The notes beneath the pieces are model-generated. The model ran no database searches and was not told where the DNA came from. It was given only the letters and a program-made list of their open reading frames with translations. Shown piece by piece: positions 10,440-21,871 of a DNA stretch of 64,000 nt. The stretch spans positions 777,001 through 841,000 of the forward strand of contig NC_083680.1 of assembly GCF_030384665.1 (NCBI RefSeq). The letters run 5' to 3'. This DNA comes from Lodderomyces elongisporus. Its lineage: Eukaryota; Ascomycota; Pichiomycetes; Serinales; Debaryomycetaceae. Within the stretch, counting starts at the first letter, position 1. Each line of letters starts with the position of its first letter. The position numbers and the translations under genes were made by a program.

Positions 10440-12272
10440 CTAATCAAAGTTCTCTGTTTCATTTATCAATTGTAAATATTCAAAGTAAAAAGCAATGATT
10501 TGCAAATGAGAATCAAAAAGAATATGTTCATCAACTCCATGTGCGTGTGACTCAACGCTCGTCATTAATCCAGGTCTATATCGAAAGATATTTTTTGTCA
10601 AATTCCAATAGTATTTCGTATCAGTATTTCCAGTTGCAATACCAGGAGCCACTATTACTCGTTTGCCATGATACTCTGAATTCGGGTCCGTAAACGCCAA
10701 TTGTTCGTATACATGACGGATGTTGCCTGAAAACAATTCCCATACACGCCCTGTAGTGGGAGTTGTAGGTGCTGGTTCCAACTCAGAAGTTTTGCGCACA
10801 GTAAATTTACCGTTCGAGGTTGCTGCATAAATAGTTTTGTTTTCGGATTCAAGACCGAGATTGTACTTTTTAGCTATACGACGAATGTGGGCTAAGTCAT
10901 GGTTGTATGTTGCATCGACTGATGACTCAATTGCGATTCGGTGGTTTACTACCGCCTCCACATACTCGGGCAAGGCATTGGATTTGACTCCTCCGGAAAT
11001 AACATCGATTGCTTGTGTGCTCGTGATCAAATATCTGCTTAGTAACGATTTGCGATAGAGCCAGTTTCTTGCTGCCTTGTTTGAGTTTTTGCTCTTGTCT
11101 GCGTGCAAGAGGTCCCACTTAATATGCTTGTTCAATGAAGGTGAATATTGCGCAATGCATTGATATTCGTGGAATGTTGGATTCTTCGGGGTGAAAATCG
11201 GATCGAATGGGTCTTCTTCCAAAGCATCAATTACTTTAGACACAAGTCCAATAGCGGTGTGGTCCGGTGGAACAGACGAGTGCCCCCCTGGAGTATGAAG
11301 TCCCACAATCACATCTGTCATTCCTTTTTCTCCAGTACCGGGAAGAGCAAGCAAGACATCATTTTCGTAGGCAATGCTTTGTCCGCCTTCATCAACAACC
11401 GCATAAAATGAGTCGTTTCCGTACTTGGCTGTAAGATGCTTGGCAATATACCGTGCTCCTCTTTCGCCGCCCAATTCCTCATCAAATCCAAACGCCAAAA
11501 TGATGCTTCTTTTAGGTTGGAACCCGAACTTATAAAGCTCCTCTACAGTTTCCAAGAGACCAATAAGCAAATTTTTGCAGTCAGAAGATCCGCGCCCCCA
11601 TAATCTGTCGCCATCGTAAACTCCGTCATATGGAGGATGCGTCCATTGATTCAAAGTTGACTGTTGAATTGGTACCACGTCCTGATGTGCCATTAACAAT
11701 ATCGGTTTCAATAATTCATTACTACCACGAGTATCATGGTCACCACTGCCACTACCTTCCCATGTAATTACAATGCCATGAGAGTTGATTATCTCAACTT
11801 GTAAATTTTCGAAAACTATTGGAAAAGTTTTCCGTAAGTAATTGTAAAATGGTCCAAATTTGACTTTCCAATATTGCGGATCGGCATCAACTGTTGGATC
11901 ATCATCGTATACATCTGTAGCAATTTGAACAGCTCCTGATAATTTCTTTGCCGATTGATCCCTAAATACTGGGTCAAATAAAATGTTTAATACTGTGGAA
12001 TTGTTTTCCCTGTATGATTTAGGAAAAGCATACTCATATTGTTGACAAACTGGAGCAGTTAAAGAAGAAGAACTAGAAGAGCAAGAAAAAGCTAAACCTG
12101 AGTGAGGGTATCTGAATGTATCAAAAGGACCGGGTAGTGCGTATATGTCGTAGTAAATTAGCCAGGCAATGAATGTTCCAATAACAAATAGTCCTATACC
12201 ACCTGCTTTGGATACTCTCCTCCATGTAGTGGGTGTTTGTAAAGATTCACTCTTTCTAAGCAAATTATTCAT
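10440..12272 (-). CDS. CPS1: vacuolar Gly-X carboxypeptidase S (M20 metallopeptidase)
   Basis: This zinc carboxypeptidase releases C-terminal residues from small peptides in the vacuole lumen. The protein has 610 residues. A short cytosolic tail and one signal anchor (about 25-42, GLFVIGTFIAWLIYY) give type II topology, as in yeast Cps1, which is delivered through multivesicular bodies. M20 metal-site motifs are present in order: LMAHQDVVP (His), WGRGSSDCKN (Asp), FGFDEELGGERGA (Glu pair) and VDEGGQS, then the dimerisation domain and a C-terminal VESHAHGVDE (His). A Ser-rich insert lies near residues 60-75. Length is close to the yeast enzyme (576). The family and order of motifs are clear. 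Confidence 0.92.
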   Translation of the reverse strand: MNNLLRKSESLQTPTTWRRVSKAGGIGLFVIGTFIAWLIYYDIYALPGPFDTFRYPHSGLAFSCSSSSSSLTAPVCQQYEYAFPKSYRENNSTVLNILFDPVFRDQSAKKLSGAVQIATDVYDDDPTVDADPQYWKVKFGPFYNYLRKTFPIVFENLQVEIINSHGIVITWEGSGSGDHDTRGSNELLKPILLMAHQDVVPIQQSTLNQWTHPPYDGVYDGDRLWGRGSSDCKNLLIGLLETVEELYKFGFQPKRSIILAFGFDEELGGERGARYIAKHLTAKYGNDSFYAVVDEGGQSIAYENDVLLALPGTGEKGMTDVIVGLHTPGGHSSVPPDHTAIGLVSKVIDALEEDPFDPIFTPKNPTFHEYQCIAQYSPSLNKHIKWDLLHADKSKNSNKAARNWLYRKSLLSRYLITSTQAIDVISGGVKSNALPEYVEAVVNHRIAIESSVDATYNHDLAHIRRIAKKYNLGLESENKTIYAATSNGKFTVRKTSELEPAPTTPTTGRVWELFSGNIRHVYEQLAFTDPNSEYHGKRVIVAPGIATGNTDTKYYWNLTKNIFRYRPGLMTSVESHAHGVDEHILFDSHLQIIAFYFEYLQLINETENFD

Positions 12273-12638
12273 GCTTAAATGTTGTTTCTCACTACAATTT
12301 ATTAAATGTCTCAGTCAATTGGTATAGTGTTAAATCAGTGCAAGATATTCGCTGTTTTCGAAGACTGAGATTGGTACAAAAGGCATGATGGAAAATGAAA
12401 AAAAAAGTATATGTCAGTTTACGAATATTGGAATTGAAGGAGTGGGAGGGGAGAAGAGGAAAAGGGAGAAAGAGGTAAAATGGGAAGTGGACAGCTAGTA
12501 GTGAGGGAGACTTCGATAATTCTTATTGTTTAACGATAGATAAAGGGAGAGATAGAGGGAGAGAGATAGACAGAATTAGAGGTACACATTGGCGTGTACA
12601 GGTTGCAGTGGTTCTACTATATTCTCGTGCCGTGCGTT

Positions 12639-12648
12639 ATCACGTGAT
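12639..12648. promoter_or_regulatory. palindromic CACGTG E-box upstream of CPS1
   Basis: The perfect palindrome ATCACGTGAT lies about 365 bp upstream of the CPS1 start, in the 12273-12976 gap that otherwise contains AT-rich sequence and A/T-tracts. CACGTG is the core of Cbf1/bHLH sites in yeasts. Function here is inferred. Confidence 0.35.
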
Positions 12649-12976
12649 GATCCGCTTAAAGACAGTTTTAACTACTTGCATCTATCAACCAACTATCGAT
12701 GTTGCAAGAGCTAACAAGCAAAAAAAAAATGGAATCAAAAGTCTTATTTTTTGTTTCCTTTTTTTTTTTTTTTACTTCTTTGGAGTTGCCGACTGCAGAT
12801 TAAATGATCAAAATATAATTGCCTTGATATGTTACAATTTGTAATGCACGTTTTATTTCTAAATATTCTTTATCATAATTTTTTTTTTCTGTACTTTTTT
12901 TGTTCTTTTTTAGAAATGTAAATAGATTTACTTAGAGATTATAACCTAGATTAAATAAACCTTGCACATACATGAT

Positions 12977-14086
12977 TTATTGTTTGACGTCAACAATGTC
13001 ACCATTTGGTCTTTGTTCCAAGTCCCCGAGCCATTCGTAAAGCACACCTAAATCTCTTTGAGCAATATCCTCTCTTTCACAGGCCTTGTCGTACCATTGT
13101 CTTCCAATGTCACCGAGGAAGAGAAATCTGTTTTGCTCCTTAGCACAATCAGTGGCTAACACGACATCTTTTCTGGTCAACTTGGTGATGAAACCACCTT
13201 GAAAACCAACATCAGCAGGTAAGTTGTTTTCAGGATAAACACCTTCGATGGGGCAATTGTCAACTGAAGCCCAACTTTTCCCTGTGGAGACAGCAACCAA
13301 TTTTGCATAGTTCTGCAAGTTCAATCCAAAAGCCTTGGCTAATTGGAAAGAGTCTGCAGTGGCCAAATTGGTAATGGCCAAGAGGTAGTTGTTTGATAGC
13401 TTAGCAGCAAGACCAGTACCATGTTGGGCACCGCAAGGGAAGATGTTTTTACCCATTTTGTTCAAGAGTGTTGTGAGTGCAGGTGAGACATCTTCATGAG
13501 TGTTTCTACTAAGCATGAAGGACAATGTTCCCTTTCTTGCGCCGGCAACACCACCGCTGACTGGAGCATCGATAAAATCAAAGTTCGGAAGCTTCAGTTT
13601 AACGTATTCGTGAACAGCACGGCTTGTGGGAATATCGATGGTTGATGAGTCAATAATCGTGGTTTGATAATTAGGATTGCCATTGGCAGCAGCATTCTCA
13701 ACAAGCTCCTCCACAACAGCTTTGACGTGTTTTCCCTCTGGAACCATAGTGGCAATAAAATCCAAAGCCTCGTTTCCCAGGTCCGTGAAACTTTTGAGAT
13801 CTGGGTATACTTTTAGTTTCTCGTTGTTTTGCGGGGTTTGCGTAGTGACTGTTTCAACAAAGTTGGCAGCAGCTACCGGGTTGGTATCGTAAACATACAA
13901 GGTGTCACCTTCATCCAAGTTTTCATAGATGTGTCTTGCCATATGTTGTCCCATCTGACCTAAACCGATGAAACCATAAGCGGCGAGGTTAGTTGATTGC
14001 GTGGAAAAGTTGTTTTGTAATTTGGTCGCTAAAAAGCCCGATGTGCGAACCGTTGATTTTAATGTACTTCTCAACATCTTGTGCAT
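12977..14086 (-). CDS. HPD1: mitochondrial 3-hydroxyisobutyrate/3-hydroxypropionate dehydrogenase
   Basis: This is an NAD-dependent beta-hydroxyacid dehydrogenase. Relatives act in valine breakdown and, in Candida, in the modified beta-oxidation route that detoxifies propionyl-CoA (Hpd1). The protein has 369 residues. A basic presequence (about 1-35, with ATGs at 14086 and 14077 as possible starts) suggests the mitochondrial matrix. The Rossmann motif YGFIGLGQMGQHMARHI follows at about 38. The substrate-loop motif is DAPVSGGVAGARKGTLSFM. The catalytic-lysine segment is GLAAKLSNNYLL. A C-terminal helical domain has GSSW-like KSWAS. Whether the substrate is 3-hydroxyisobutyrate or 3-hydroxypropionate cannot be read from sequence; the symbol is assigned by analogy. 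Confidence 0.85.
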   Translation of the reverse strand: MHKMLRSTLKSTVRTSGFLATKLQNNFSTQSTNLAAYGFIGLGQMGQHMARHIYENLDEGDTLYVYDTNPVAAANFVETVTTQTPQNNEKLKVYPDLKSFTDLGNEALDFIATMVPEGKHVKAVVEELVENAAANGNPNYQTTIIDSSTIDIPTSRAVHEYVKLKLPNFDFIDAPVSGGVAGARKGTLSFMLSRNTHEDVSPALTTLLNKMGKNIFPCGAQHGTGLAAKLSNNYLLAITNLATADSFQLAKAFGLNLQNYAKLVAVSTGKSWASVDNCPIEGVYPENNLPADVGFQGGFITKLTRKDVVLATDCAKEQNRFLFLGDIGRQWYDKACEREDIAQRDLGVLYEWLGDLEQRPNGDIVDVKQ

Positions 14087-16145
14087 AAGTGTGGTAATGA
14101 AAGCAGCAAAAATAGGGAAGGGTAAGGGGAAGCAGAATTGATGTGTATGGGAAAGCAGGCTCTATCAAAGAAGATCGGTAGTTAGATGCTAGTCGAGACA
14201 AATAGAATAGTAGGGGTTTGAAAATTAAGTAAAAAAAAAGAAAAGCAACAAGAACTTGAAGACAATATGTGAAGTCAAAATTTTTTTTATAGATTTTCAG
14301 TAATGAATATATAAGATGCTAAGGAAAAAGGATGGTAAACTGAGGTGTTTCTGGGAAAATTGAGATACATATATACAAATTTATATATATATATATGTGG
14401 GAACAAAGAATGTGAGATAGGGGAACGGTATGCTGGTGGTGGGAGGGAGAGAGGGGAGGAAGGTATTAAGAGAGAAATGATTTTTCACGTATAAAATCGG
14501 TTCAAAATATCATGCAAACTGGGGTATATACATATTTGAAAGTGTCTTTGTGCAAATATATAGAGGAATACATTATGGGGAAGGAGGGACTGGCATAATC
14601 ACAGAGAATTTGTGGAGGTTATGATAATTATATTTTTTATTTTTCTTTTTTTTTTTTTTTCTTTTTTTCTTTTTTTCTTTTTTTCTTTTTTCTCTTTGGC
14701 GGTCGTTAAGGTAGCGAGGTAGTGGCCAACAGTGAGCAATAGTAGTTTGAGCCAGTAGTACTAGAAATAATTATGATATCTGTGCTGGTGTAACGTTTCT
14801 CGGCTTACATCGGCTATTGGTGAGATGTTGCCAAAACACTGTTTAACCAACAATTTTGTTTTTTTTTTTCATTGTTCTGGGATCAAAAGAGAAAGAAAGA
14901 AAGTACACTCCATCAAAACGAGTGAGATTATATTTACTACTTTACAAAGTATGGAGTCACAAACTGTTGCTATGTGAAATCCTTCTTCTACGTGCATTGA
15001 GCTTAGTCCAAGGGCACGCACGAAGGATTTGACACCAAAGTTTCCTACTCTCAATTCCACTCATAAATAAGTTATGGTAAACACAATGGCTGGAAGCAAT
15101 TTCCTTCGCCTTCATATTCTTTGTTGTATTTTTTTTAGTTTTTTGGTTTTAATATCTCCCTTTTCGTTTTGTTACCTCTTATTCTGTAAAGCAATTAAAG
15201 GCAACAATTACTGGCCATAGAATATGTTTAGTTCGACATACGATGAAAATGTCGGGCCTCTATTTCTTGTTCTTATATTCTCTCGAATCCTATTCCTCAA
15301 TTTTAGTTTTTTGTCTTCCCGCTAAAGGATAACGATCTCCGTATCGTTTAATAAACACTCTTGAAGTAAACAGTGGTGGCAGCGGGTGGAGTTAGCTGAA
15401 ACATAATGCTCGATGTGCATTGGTTTATGGGTGCTACCGATTTCCTCTTTTTTTGATTTTTATTTTTATTTTTCTGTTTCTTTTTTTTTACTCAAGTGGA
15501 TGTGGAGACGTATAGAGGAGATAGCCGGGGATAAATCATTTTTCATTCAAACTGGGGAAGCACAAAAATAATAAAAAAAAAATTAAATTAAATAAAAAGA
15601 AAAAGAGAAAAAACTTTCTTTTTTTTGTAACCTTGCCAAATTGGAATGCGGGGTTGAATGTGAATTTCTTCATCTTCTTTTCTTTTTTCTTTTATTTCTG
15701 TTTGTTTGGCATCTACTTTTGAAAAAGAAAGGGTGCACGTGATAATCGGCAAGAAATGGCGACAACAAACGCCAAATGAAACAACACAACACCACATATA
15801 AATTTACACAATATCCACTCGAGCGCGAGCCACTACTCGCTTCTTGGTCCAGACCCATGGGAAAAGAATATTATTTCATAATACAGAAGAGAGACCAAGA
15901 ATAAAAAGGTCAAGGAGAAAATGAAACAAATTTGAAAGGAAAAAAAAAAAAAAAAAAAAAAAAAGAAACAAAGAAACCTAACTATACTATAATTATTATC
16001 CTATATAGTTTGAAGCTGTTTGCATTTAACAGCATCTAGTAATTTTGATCCTAATACTTTGTCAAGATGAAAAAAGAGAAGGAAAAAAGAAAAAAGAAAA
16101 AAGAAAAAAAGAAATAGGCTCAGTCTGCAAAACAACTCGGCTCTC
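14087..16145. other. 2-kb intergenic region
   Basis: This is the upstream side of the dehydrogenase gene. It holds T/C tracts at about 14635-14690, an (AT)n patch near 14383-14396, a CACGTG at 15736-15741 and an A-run at about 15941-15964. Frames are short and compositionally random. No tRNA or coding gene is supported. Confidence 0.6.
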
Positions 16146-17873
16146 TTATAGTTCTCCAATGATGGGTATTTTCCACTTCAATCCGTGCTTATCATAGTTG
16201 CATCTTTTTTGCAAACCTCTCCTCTTTTTACTAGCCATGCTATTTTCTTCTGCTTCTGTTTCTGCTCTTGATTTTACCTCTTGAACCTTATTTATGTTTA
16301 CTTCTTCATCTTTCCGTACTTCATTCGTAGTGGATTCATCAGCCTGCTGTTGACCTTCACTAATAAGTCTATTAATACCATCAAATCCATTGAAGGACTT
16401 GCTCTCCTTTAGTTTCTCGTTCTGTTCACTCTCTTTCCAATCAAGGTCATAATCGCCAAACCTGTTGATAAACTGACGTTGTTGATAAATCGTACTAAAT
16501 TTGAAATATCGCCTCATATCTCGAGTTGAGTTATAATAGAAATCAGCATACCTCTCCAATTTCTTCAAGTCATATCGGAATACGGGATGTTGGCCAGAAC
16601 GTAGTGATGACACCGATGTAGACGAAGTTGAGCTTAAAGTTGAGCTCGAGTTTGAACTTGATCGAGGACCGGGGCTCGAAAACGACTTCGAACCTCTGTT
16701 CAACGGAGCTTGGTCATCAGTATACTCCTTTAAAAACGATTTATCATAGGACTTCCATATTTGATAAGGATCACCTTTTCCATAGGCATTTGGTGCACAT
16801 TGAATGCTCATATTATCCGAACAACCGCCATTCTGCACATAGTTGATGGCCTTGTACAAATTCTTAAGCAATATATTAATAAATAGCTTATAATTGGTGT
16901 CATTCAAAGTGTAGTAAAGCAAATCATATTCATTATACAACAATGATGGCTGGCTAATGTCAATAAAGTAAATCCGAAACCCACTCTTTAAATAAAGGCC
17001 TATTTCCTCCATCTTGATTTCAACACGGCGCATTTTGTTTTTGGATTTGGAATGTGCCCCCTTTTTCGGGGGAACTTCAAACAGACCGACTTTGAGAAAA
17101 CAAAATTGATTTTTGGGCAAAATGTCGTTAATATTTGTTGGTGGGTAAAATGAATTAATAACCACCTTGGAACTCTCCTTGTCGTCCTCGATCCTCGTTG
17201 CGTCATTATCGTCTTCGTCATTCAAATTGTACTTGACTTCAAATTTAGTGGTTCCCAATCCATGGCCATACTTCACAGCCAACCCAACATTGAGGTTATA
17301 CGTTCCTGGAGAGAGCCACACGTATTTGGAATAGCTTAGCAAATAAGTGCGATTAATCTCGACATAATGGTTGTAGATGTAATTTGAAGGCTCGTCAATC
17401 TTGTAGTCAGAGTATTCTGCGAAAAGACGTTTGTTTTTGAAAATGGAATAGATATACTTCCATGAATCCTTAACATATTGCACATTCAACGGATTCAATG
17501 CAATATTATCAACCTGATTACAACTTATCTCTTCTTCCTCTTCTGAATCCATTTCTTCCTCTCTCTCGTCCTCATTCTCTCCCAACCCTCTAATGTGTTG
17601 ATTCTCATCCAATGTATCAATCAAGTCTAGTCTCTTGGCTATAATTTTTCTATTCTCGTACCGAAACGCATCTAACGATTTGATATATGGTTTGAGCCAG
17701 GGTAGCACCCGTACAATGACCTCTAAAGTATCGTCGCCAAAAGTGTGTCTAATCTTGTGGTAAAACAAGTCATTGTATAAAATGTAAAAATGAGAATTGA
17801 TGTATTTGAGATTAGAATGTGGGACCATATATAGGAGTTGCATTTGAATCTCCAACGGTAGATTCATCAACAT
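16146..17873 (-). CDS. F-box-like protein, probable SCF substrate receptor
   Basis: The protein has 575 residues and starts with an F-box-like helix set (about 3-50: LPLEIQMQLLYMVPHSNLKYINSHFYIL...). This is the Skp1-binding module of SCF ubiquitin ligases. An acidic linker (about 100-117) follows, then a beta-rich region (about 140-300) with YVWLSPGTYNLNVGL, which resembles the PP2-like fold in some fungal F-box proteins such as yeast Das1 and YDR131C. A Ser-rich disordered segment (about 395-430) and a basic tail end the protein. The substrate is unknown. The F-box call rests on pattern only, and assignment to Das1 or YDR131C is a guess. Confidence 0.55.
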   Translation of the reverse strand: MLMNLPLEIQMQLLYMVPHSNLKYINSHFYILYNDLFYHKIRHTFGDDTLEVIVRVLPWLKPYIKSLDAFRYENRKIIAKRLDLIDTLDENQHIRGLGENEDEREEEMDSEEEEEISCNQVDNIALNPLNVQYVKDSWKYIYSIFKNKRLFAEYSDYKIDEPSNYIYNHYVEINRTYLLSYSKYVWLSPGTYNLNVGLAVKYGHGLGTTKFEVKYNLNDEDDNDATRIEDDKESSKVVINSFYPPTNINDILPKNQFCFLKVGLFEVPPKKGAHSKSKNKMRRVEIKMEEIGLYLKSGFRIYFIDISQPSLLYNEYDLLYYTLNDTNYKLFINILLKNLYKAINYVQNGGCSDNMSIQCAPNAYGKGDPYQIWKSYDKSFLKEYTDDQAPLNRGSKSFSSPGPRSSSNSSSTLSSTSSTSVSSLRSGQHPVFRYDLKKLERYADFYYNSTRDMRRYFKFSTIYQQRQFINRFGDYDLDWKESEQNEKLKESKSFNGFDGINRLISEGQQQADESTTNEVRKDEEVNINKVQEVKSRAETEAEENSMASKKRRGLQKRCNYDKHGLKWKIPIIGEL

Positions 17874-19617
17874 CTTGGAGATATTGAGCTAGGGGTCTGC
17901 GTATGTGTCTCTTTAGATTTGTAATCTATGTAGTATAAAGATATGTTCCTATGCAATGCTGAATTTGCCCTTTAGTCTTTTGTTTAAAGAGTTTCCTTTT
18001 AAAAAAAAAAAAAAAAAAAGAAAGAAAGTAATATTTTTTCTAAGTAGTGTTTGTTCTAAAAAGATATATGTGTATTTGTTTGCAGATCTATCGCCTCTAG
18101 CCTTGTATAGTTTGATAATCGCAACACCTTTGATTGTTTAAAATTCTTTAAATTTTCTAATCAAAAGTTTGGCTTTCACAGCGATGGAAGATACTGAATC
18201 AGACTATATAAGTTTTTTGTTGGTTTGTCTGATGAAGATAATGGAAGGCTTGAGTAGCTGCTTAAAGAATGTATTGTAAAATTTCTGAGACAGCAATTGA
18301 ACTATTTTATCAAATGTTTATTTTCATTTGTTTTTTGGTTTGGTTTTTTGTTTTTTTTTTTGCGCTCGCCCACCCCCCCTCTCACTCCTCCCTCTTTCTC
18401 GTTCTTTCTTGCTCTCTTTTGTGTGTATGTGTTATCGATCCCCACAAGTCTCGAATTTATCTTAGTATCTTAAATTACACTATATTTTTATTTTAACTTT
18501 GTTTAACTTTATTTTATTTTACTTACTTTCAAAAATTTTACTTCCATGTCTTCACTTATCTTACTACCAGATCCAGAAAGTTTGAAGAGAATTATGCGAG
18601 GGTGTGTGTGTGTGTGTGTGTGTATGTGTGTGTATGTGTGTTGTAGAGGAAAAAGAATAAATTGAAAAGTAAGAATAACGGGAATGTTGGTAGTGGTGCT
18701 GAAGATTGAAAATACGATAAAGTGAGTGGCGGGGAGTTCTTAAAGTTCCTGTTACCCGAAAACTAAGAGAAAAAAAAAAATAGGGATAATCCAAAAGGAT
18801 GTGAACATTAAGATATACTAAAGTACTACACGCCCAGGTTTGCTCATAAAACATTTATTGTCTAATAGTCGAAGTGTTTGCAATATCATCATGCGACTCA
18901 AAATTGCGAGTTTCTTTCCCACTCCCGGCCCAAATTTTAAAAAAAAAATTGTTTTTTTTTTTGATGTTCTTTTCAAACCTTCTACATTTGGTTTTAATTT
19001 TTAATAAGATCCCGTGACCCGTATGATGTAATAGAAGATAGGACAAAATAAAAAAAAAAAATAAATAAAAAGTTGTCAGAGTTTGGAAAGAAAATACAGA
19101 ACAGAATAAGAGGTGATAAATCCGACGCAGCTACCGGAGTTAAACATTTTTTCTATTCTTTTTTTTTTTTTCTTGTTTAATATATGATTTTGAATTAAAG
19201 GTCTTTCCTCCTCATTTTTTCTTTTCTTTTCTTTTCTTTTTCCTTTTTTGTTGTTGGAGAGAAAGTGGGAAAGTATAGCGTTAACATTATAAACCTCACG
19301 TGAAGTTGCAGCAACCCCGTTGTTAATAAAAAGTAGTATTATATATATAATTTTTTTTGTCTTTCGCTTTTTTTTTTCGCAACCAGTCATTTTTCACCTT
19401 ACCCACAAAGTCTTTAAAAAGCTCACCAAATTCCACCGTTTGTCTGTTCCTTAATAATGTAAGAAGGTGAAGAAGAAGGAAAAAAGGGAAAAAGAGAAAA
19501 AGAGAAAGAATTGAATGGTAAGATTGATTTGCTTTGTCTCCTTTTTTTCTCTTTCTTTCTTTTTCTTTTTTTGCTAATTTTTAAATGAAAACTTTACTTT
19601 TTTTTTTTCAACTAAAA
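17874..19617. other. intergenic region with GT repeat and homopolymers
   Basis: This 1.7-kb gap holds A-runs, a C-run near 18373, a GT/TG microsatellite at about 18602-18642, and T/C tracts just before the lipase relic. No gene is supported. A box C/D-like arrangement near 18230-18288 was considered and rejected. Confidence 0.6.
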
Positions 19618-21015
19618 ATGAGTATTTTCTTACTACTTTACGCTGTTTATTTGGCTTAAGCATCATTGCTAAAGCTTGTACTTCCAAGTCAGGACCCTTT
19701 TTATTCCCCGCCTGTTGGTTTTGAAGAGGCTAAACCAGGAACCACTCTTCAAAGTCGTCCGACACCGCAAAAAATAGTCAATTTGTTTTTCACCTTTGAA
19801 GTAGCTAACTCGTGGCAGATCATGTATAGATCTACAGGTTCGTTTGGTAGTGCGACTGCAATAGTGATGACAGTAATGCAGCCCCATAATGCAGCCCCAT
19901 AATGCCGACCCCAACAAGGTTTTGTCGTATCAGACTGCTGAGGATTCGGCGCATATAGACTGTAGTCCAAGCTATAGTTTTCAATTTGGTGCACCACAAG
20001 GAACGATGATGACTCAATTGGATTTGAGGTTTATGGTTCCGGCATTAGCGCAGGGTATTTATGTGATTAGTGCTGACTATGAAGGAAGGAAGGAAGCAAG
20101 CTGGCGTTTGGCGCAGGTTTACTAATGGGGCATGCGGTGTTGGATGGTGTACGGTCAGTTTTACAATCAAAAGATGTTACCGGTATAAATAAAGATGCCA
20201 AGGTGGCACTCTGGGGTTATTCGGGTGGTGGATTAGCAACTGGGTGGGCAGTGAGTCTACAGCCTTTATATGCACCTGAATTAAAGAGCACACTTGTTGG
20301 ATGTGCATTTGGTGGGTTGGTTGTGAACATTACAGCTACTGCAGAGTTGACGGATGGCACGCTTTTTGCTGGATTGATCCCACTAGCATTAACTGGTTTG
20401 GGTAAGGAATACATAGAGTTTCAGAAACGTATCCAAGCAAACATCGACTTTGATCACCACAACAATTTCGAAGTTAGTCTTAGAGACTGTTTAGTACCTG
20501 GTTTACTCGAGTTTCTATGGAAGCAGTTTTTTACTTCAGGCGGCAATAGAACTTTTACAAAAGGGTTTGCCTTGTTGGAAGACCCCATTATAAACAAAAC
20601 TATCCAAGACAATTGTTTGATCAACTTGAATAAGACTAATATGCCCGAAATTCCCATATTCATGTACCATTCCAAATTTGACCAAGTTGCACCCTTCAAT
20701 GGCGCATTGGCGTTATACAACAAATGGTGTCTGTGGGGGATTGAGTCGTTTGAGTTTGCACTGGACATCTTCAACGAGCATTTATCGGAACAAGCGTTGG
20801 GGGCAGCAGCGGCATGGACGTGGATACAAGCAAGACTCAACAATGATGATCATCCACCACCACCACCACCACCACCAGTGCAGGGCTGTGTACGAAAATT
20901 GCATTTTAACAATATAATGTATCCCAATATCAGTTCCAGCTTAAAGGATTATTTTTTGGGCTTTGACTATACTGTTTTGGACACACTTACAGGGAAGACG
21001 AAATGGAGCATATAG
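19618..21015 (+). pseudogene. broken secretory lipase (LIP family)
   Basis: This is a relic of a fungal secretory lipase (alpha/beta hydrolase). The ATG at 19618 starts a hydrophobic signal-like stretch but TAA follows at 19657-19659, after 13 codons. The frame then continues with typical N-terminal text (SQDPFYSPP, EVANSWQIMYR) to a 13-bp tandem duplication (19876-19901) that shifts it. The second frame runs to a GGAA-repeat tract (about 20083-20101) where it shifts again. From there it is open to 21015 and keeps the nucleophile elbow GYSGGG, the acid region SKFDQVAPF and the His in FNEHLSEQA. A short poly-Pro tract lies near the C-terminus. Intact text between lesions suggests recent decay or assembly errors. 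Secreted lipases are a multigene family in Candida-type yeasts. Confidence 0.85.
19876..19901 (+). repeat. 13-bp tandem duplication inside lipase relic
   Basis: ATGCAGCCCCATA occurs twice in a row (19876-19888 and 19889-19901). Thirteen is one more than a multiple of three, so the second copy alone explains the first frameshift. Confidence 0.95.
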
Positions 21016-21783
21016 AGTATAAATGGGGATGAAGGGATAATTCTACTAAGCGGTTGCTTAGAGAGGCTCTAGATTTAGCTTTACTGATATTCTTGTCCTC
21101 TTTTCCCTTTCCAACTTGCTTGTGCTTGTATTGGTTCTTTTGATTACTAATACAGAGTGCAAATTTAGCAGAGACATGGCTCAACATATCACACAATGTG
21201 ATTCTGTGTTTTAGATCGTTTCTTCTACTGCCTTCAATATGAAGATCGAAAAATCCAATTTTCTTTGATTTCCCTTTTTTTTTTTTTTTTTTTGCTTTTC
21301 ATGCTCTTTGTCCCCTTCCATCCCCTTCTATCATTCAACACCCATCTTCTATTACCATAGCCGAGATTGATGTGCGTTGAGATACGTTTACGGCCAAAAA
21401 AAAGAATATTCTTGTTTTTTTTTTTTAATCTTAATTTTAGCGACTGCACCCTTTCTTACTTTCATTCTATTCTCTCTATCTACATGTGTATTCTTTTTAA
21501 AATTGATTATTAAGGGGGTAACACTTCTTCTCGACATGGGTTTTGATTTAAGGCCAATTCTAGCTAGCAGGAAATCTCTCTCTCTGGAATGTTGTTATTA
21601 CAAGAACCCGCTCAGTCATTTTGCACTTCTCTTGTTATCACAATTTGATACTTTTTTAAAAACTATAAACCACAAAAAACTATTTGGAGAATATATAAAG
21701 AGATATATCCTTTCCAATCACTATACATATCTCATTTGTATAGCCGTATCCTTCCGTACTTTTTCGCTTAGGTAGTTGAGGTT

Positions 21784-21871
21784 AACTCCTTACCTGTTGA
21801 TCCTCAACTCCGTATCTGCAGATCCTTAACTCCTTATTTGCAGATCCTTCACTCCGTATCCGTATGATCTT
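21784..21871. repeat. four 22-bp imperfect tandem repeats upstream of ADH gene
   Basis: Four consecutive 22-bp units start at 21784, 21806, 21828 and 21850. They share ACTCC and a GATCCT/GATCTT end. The second unit contains the palindrome ATCTGCAGAT. They lie 650-740 bp upstream of the alcohol dehydrogenase ATG, in the 21016-22521 gap that also holds a T-run (about 21277-21293). They may be an array of protein-binding sites. Confidence 0.7.

Noticed and set aside
18230..18288. Box C/D snoRNA candidate (TGATGA ... CTGA with a 4-bp terminal stem)
   Set aside because: The boxes and stem are short and expected by chance in AT-rich DNA, the base before the C box does not fit the consensus, and I could not place a guide match to rRNA.
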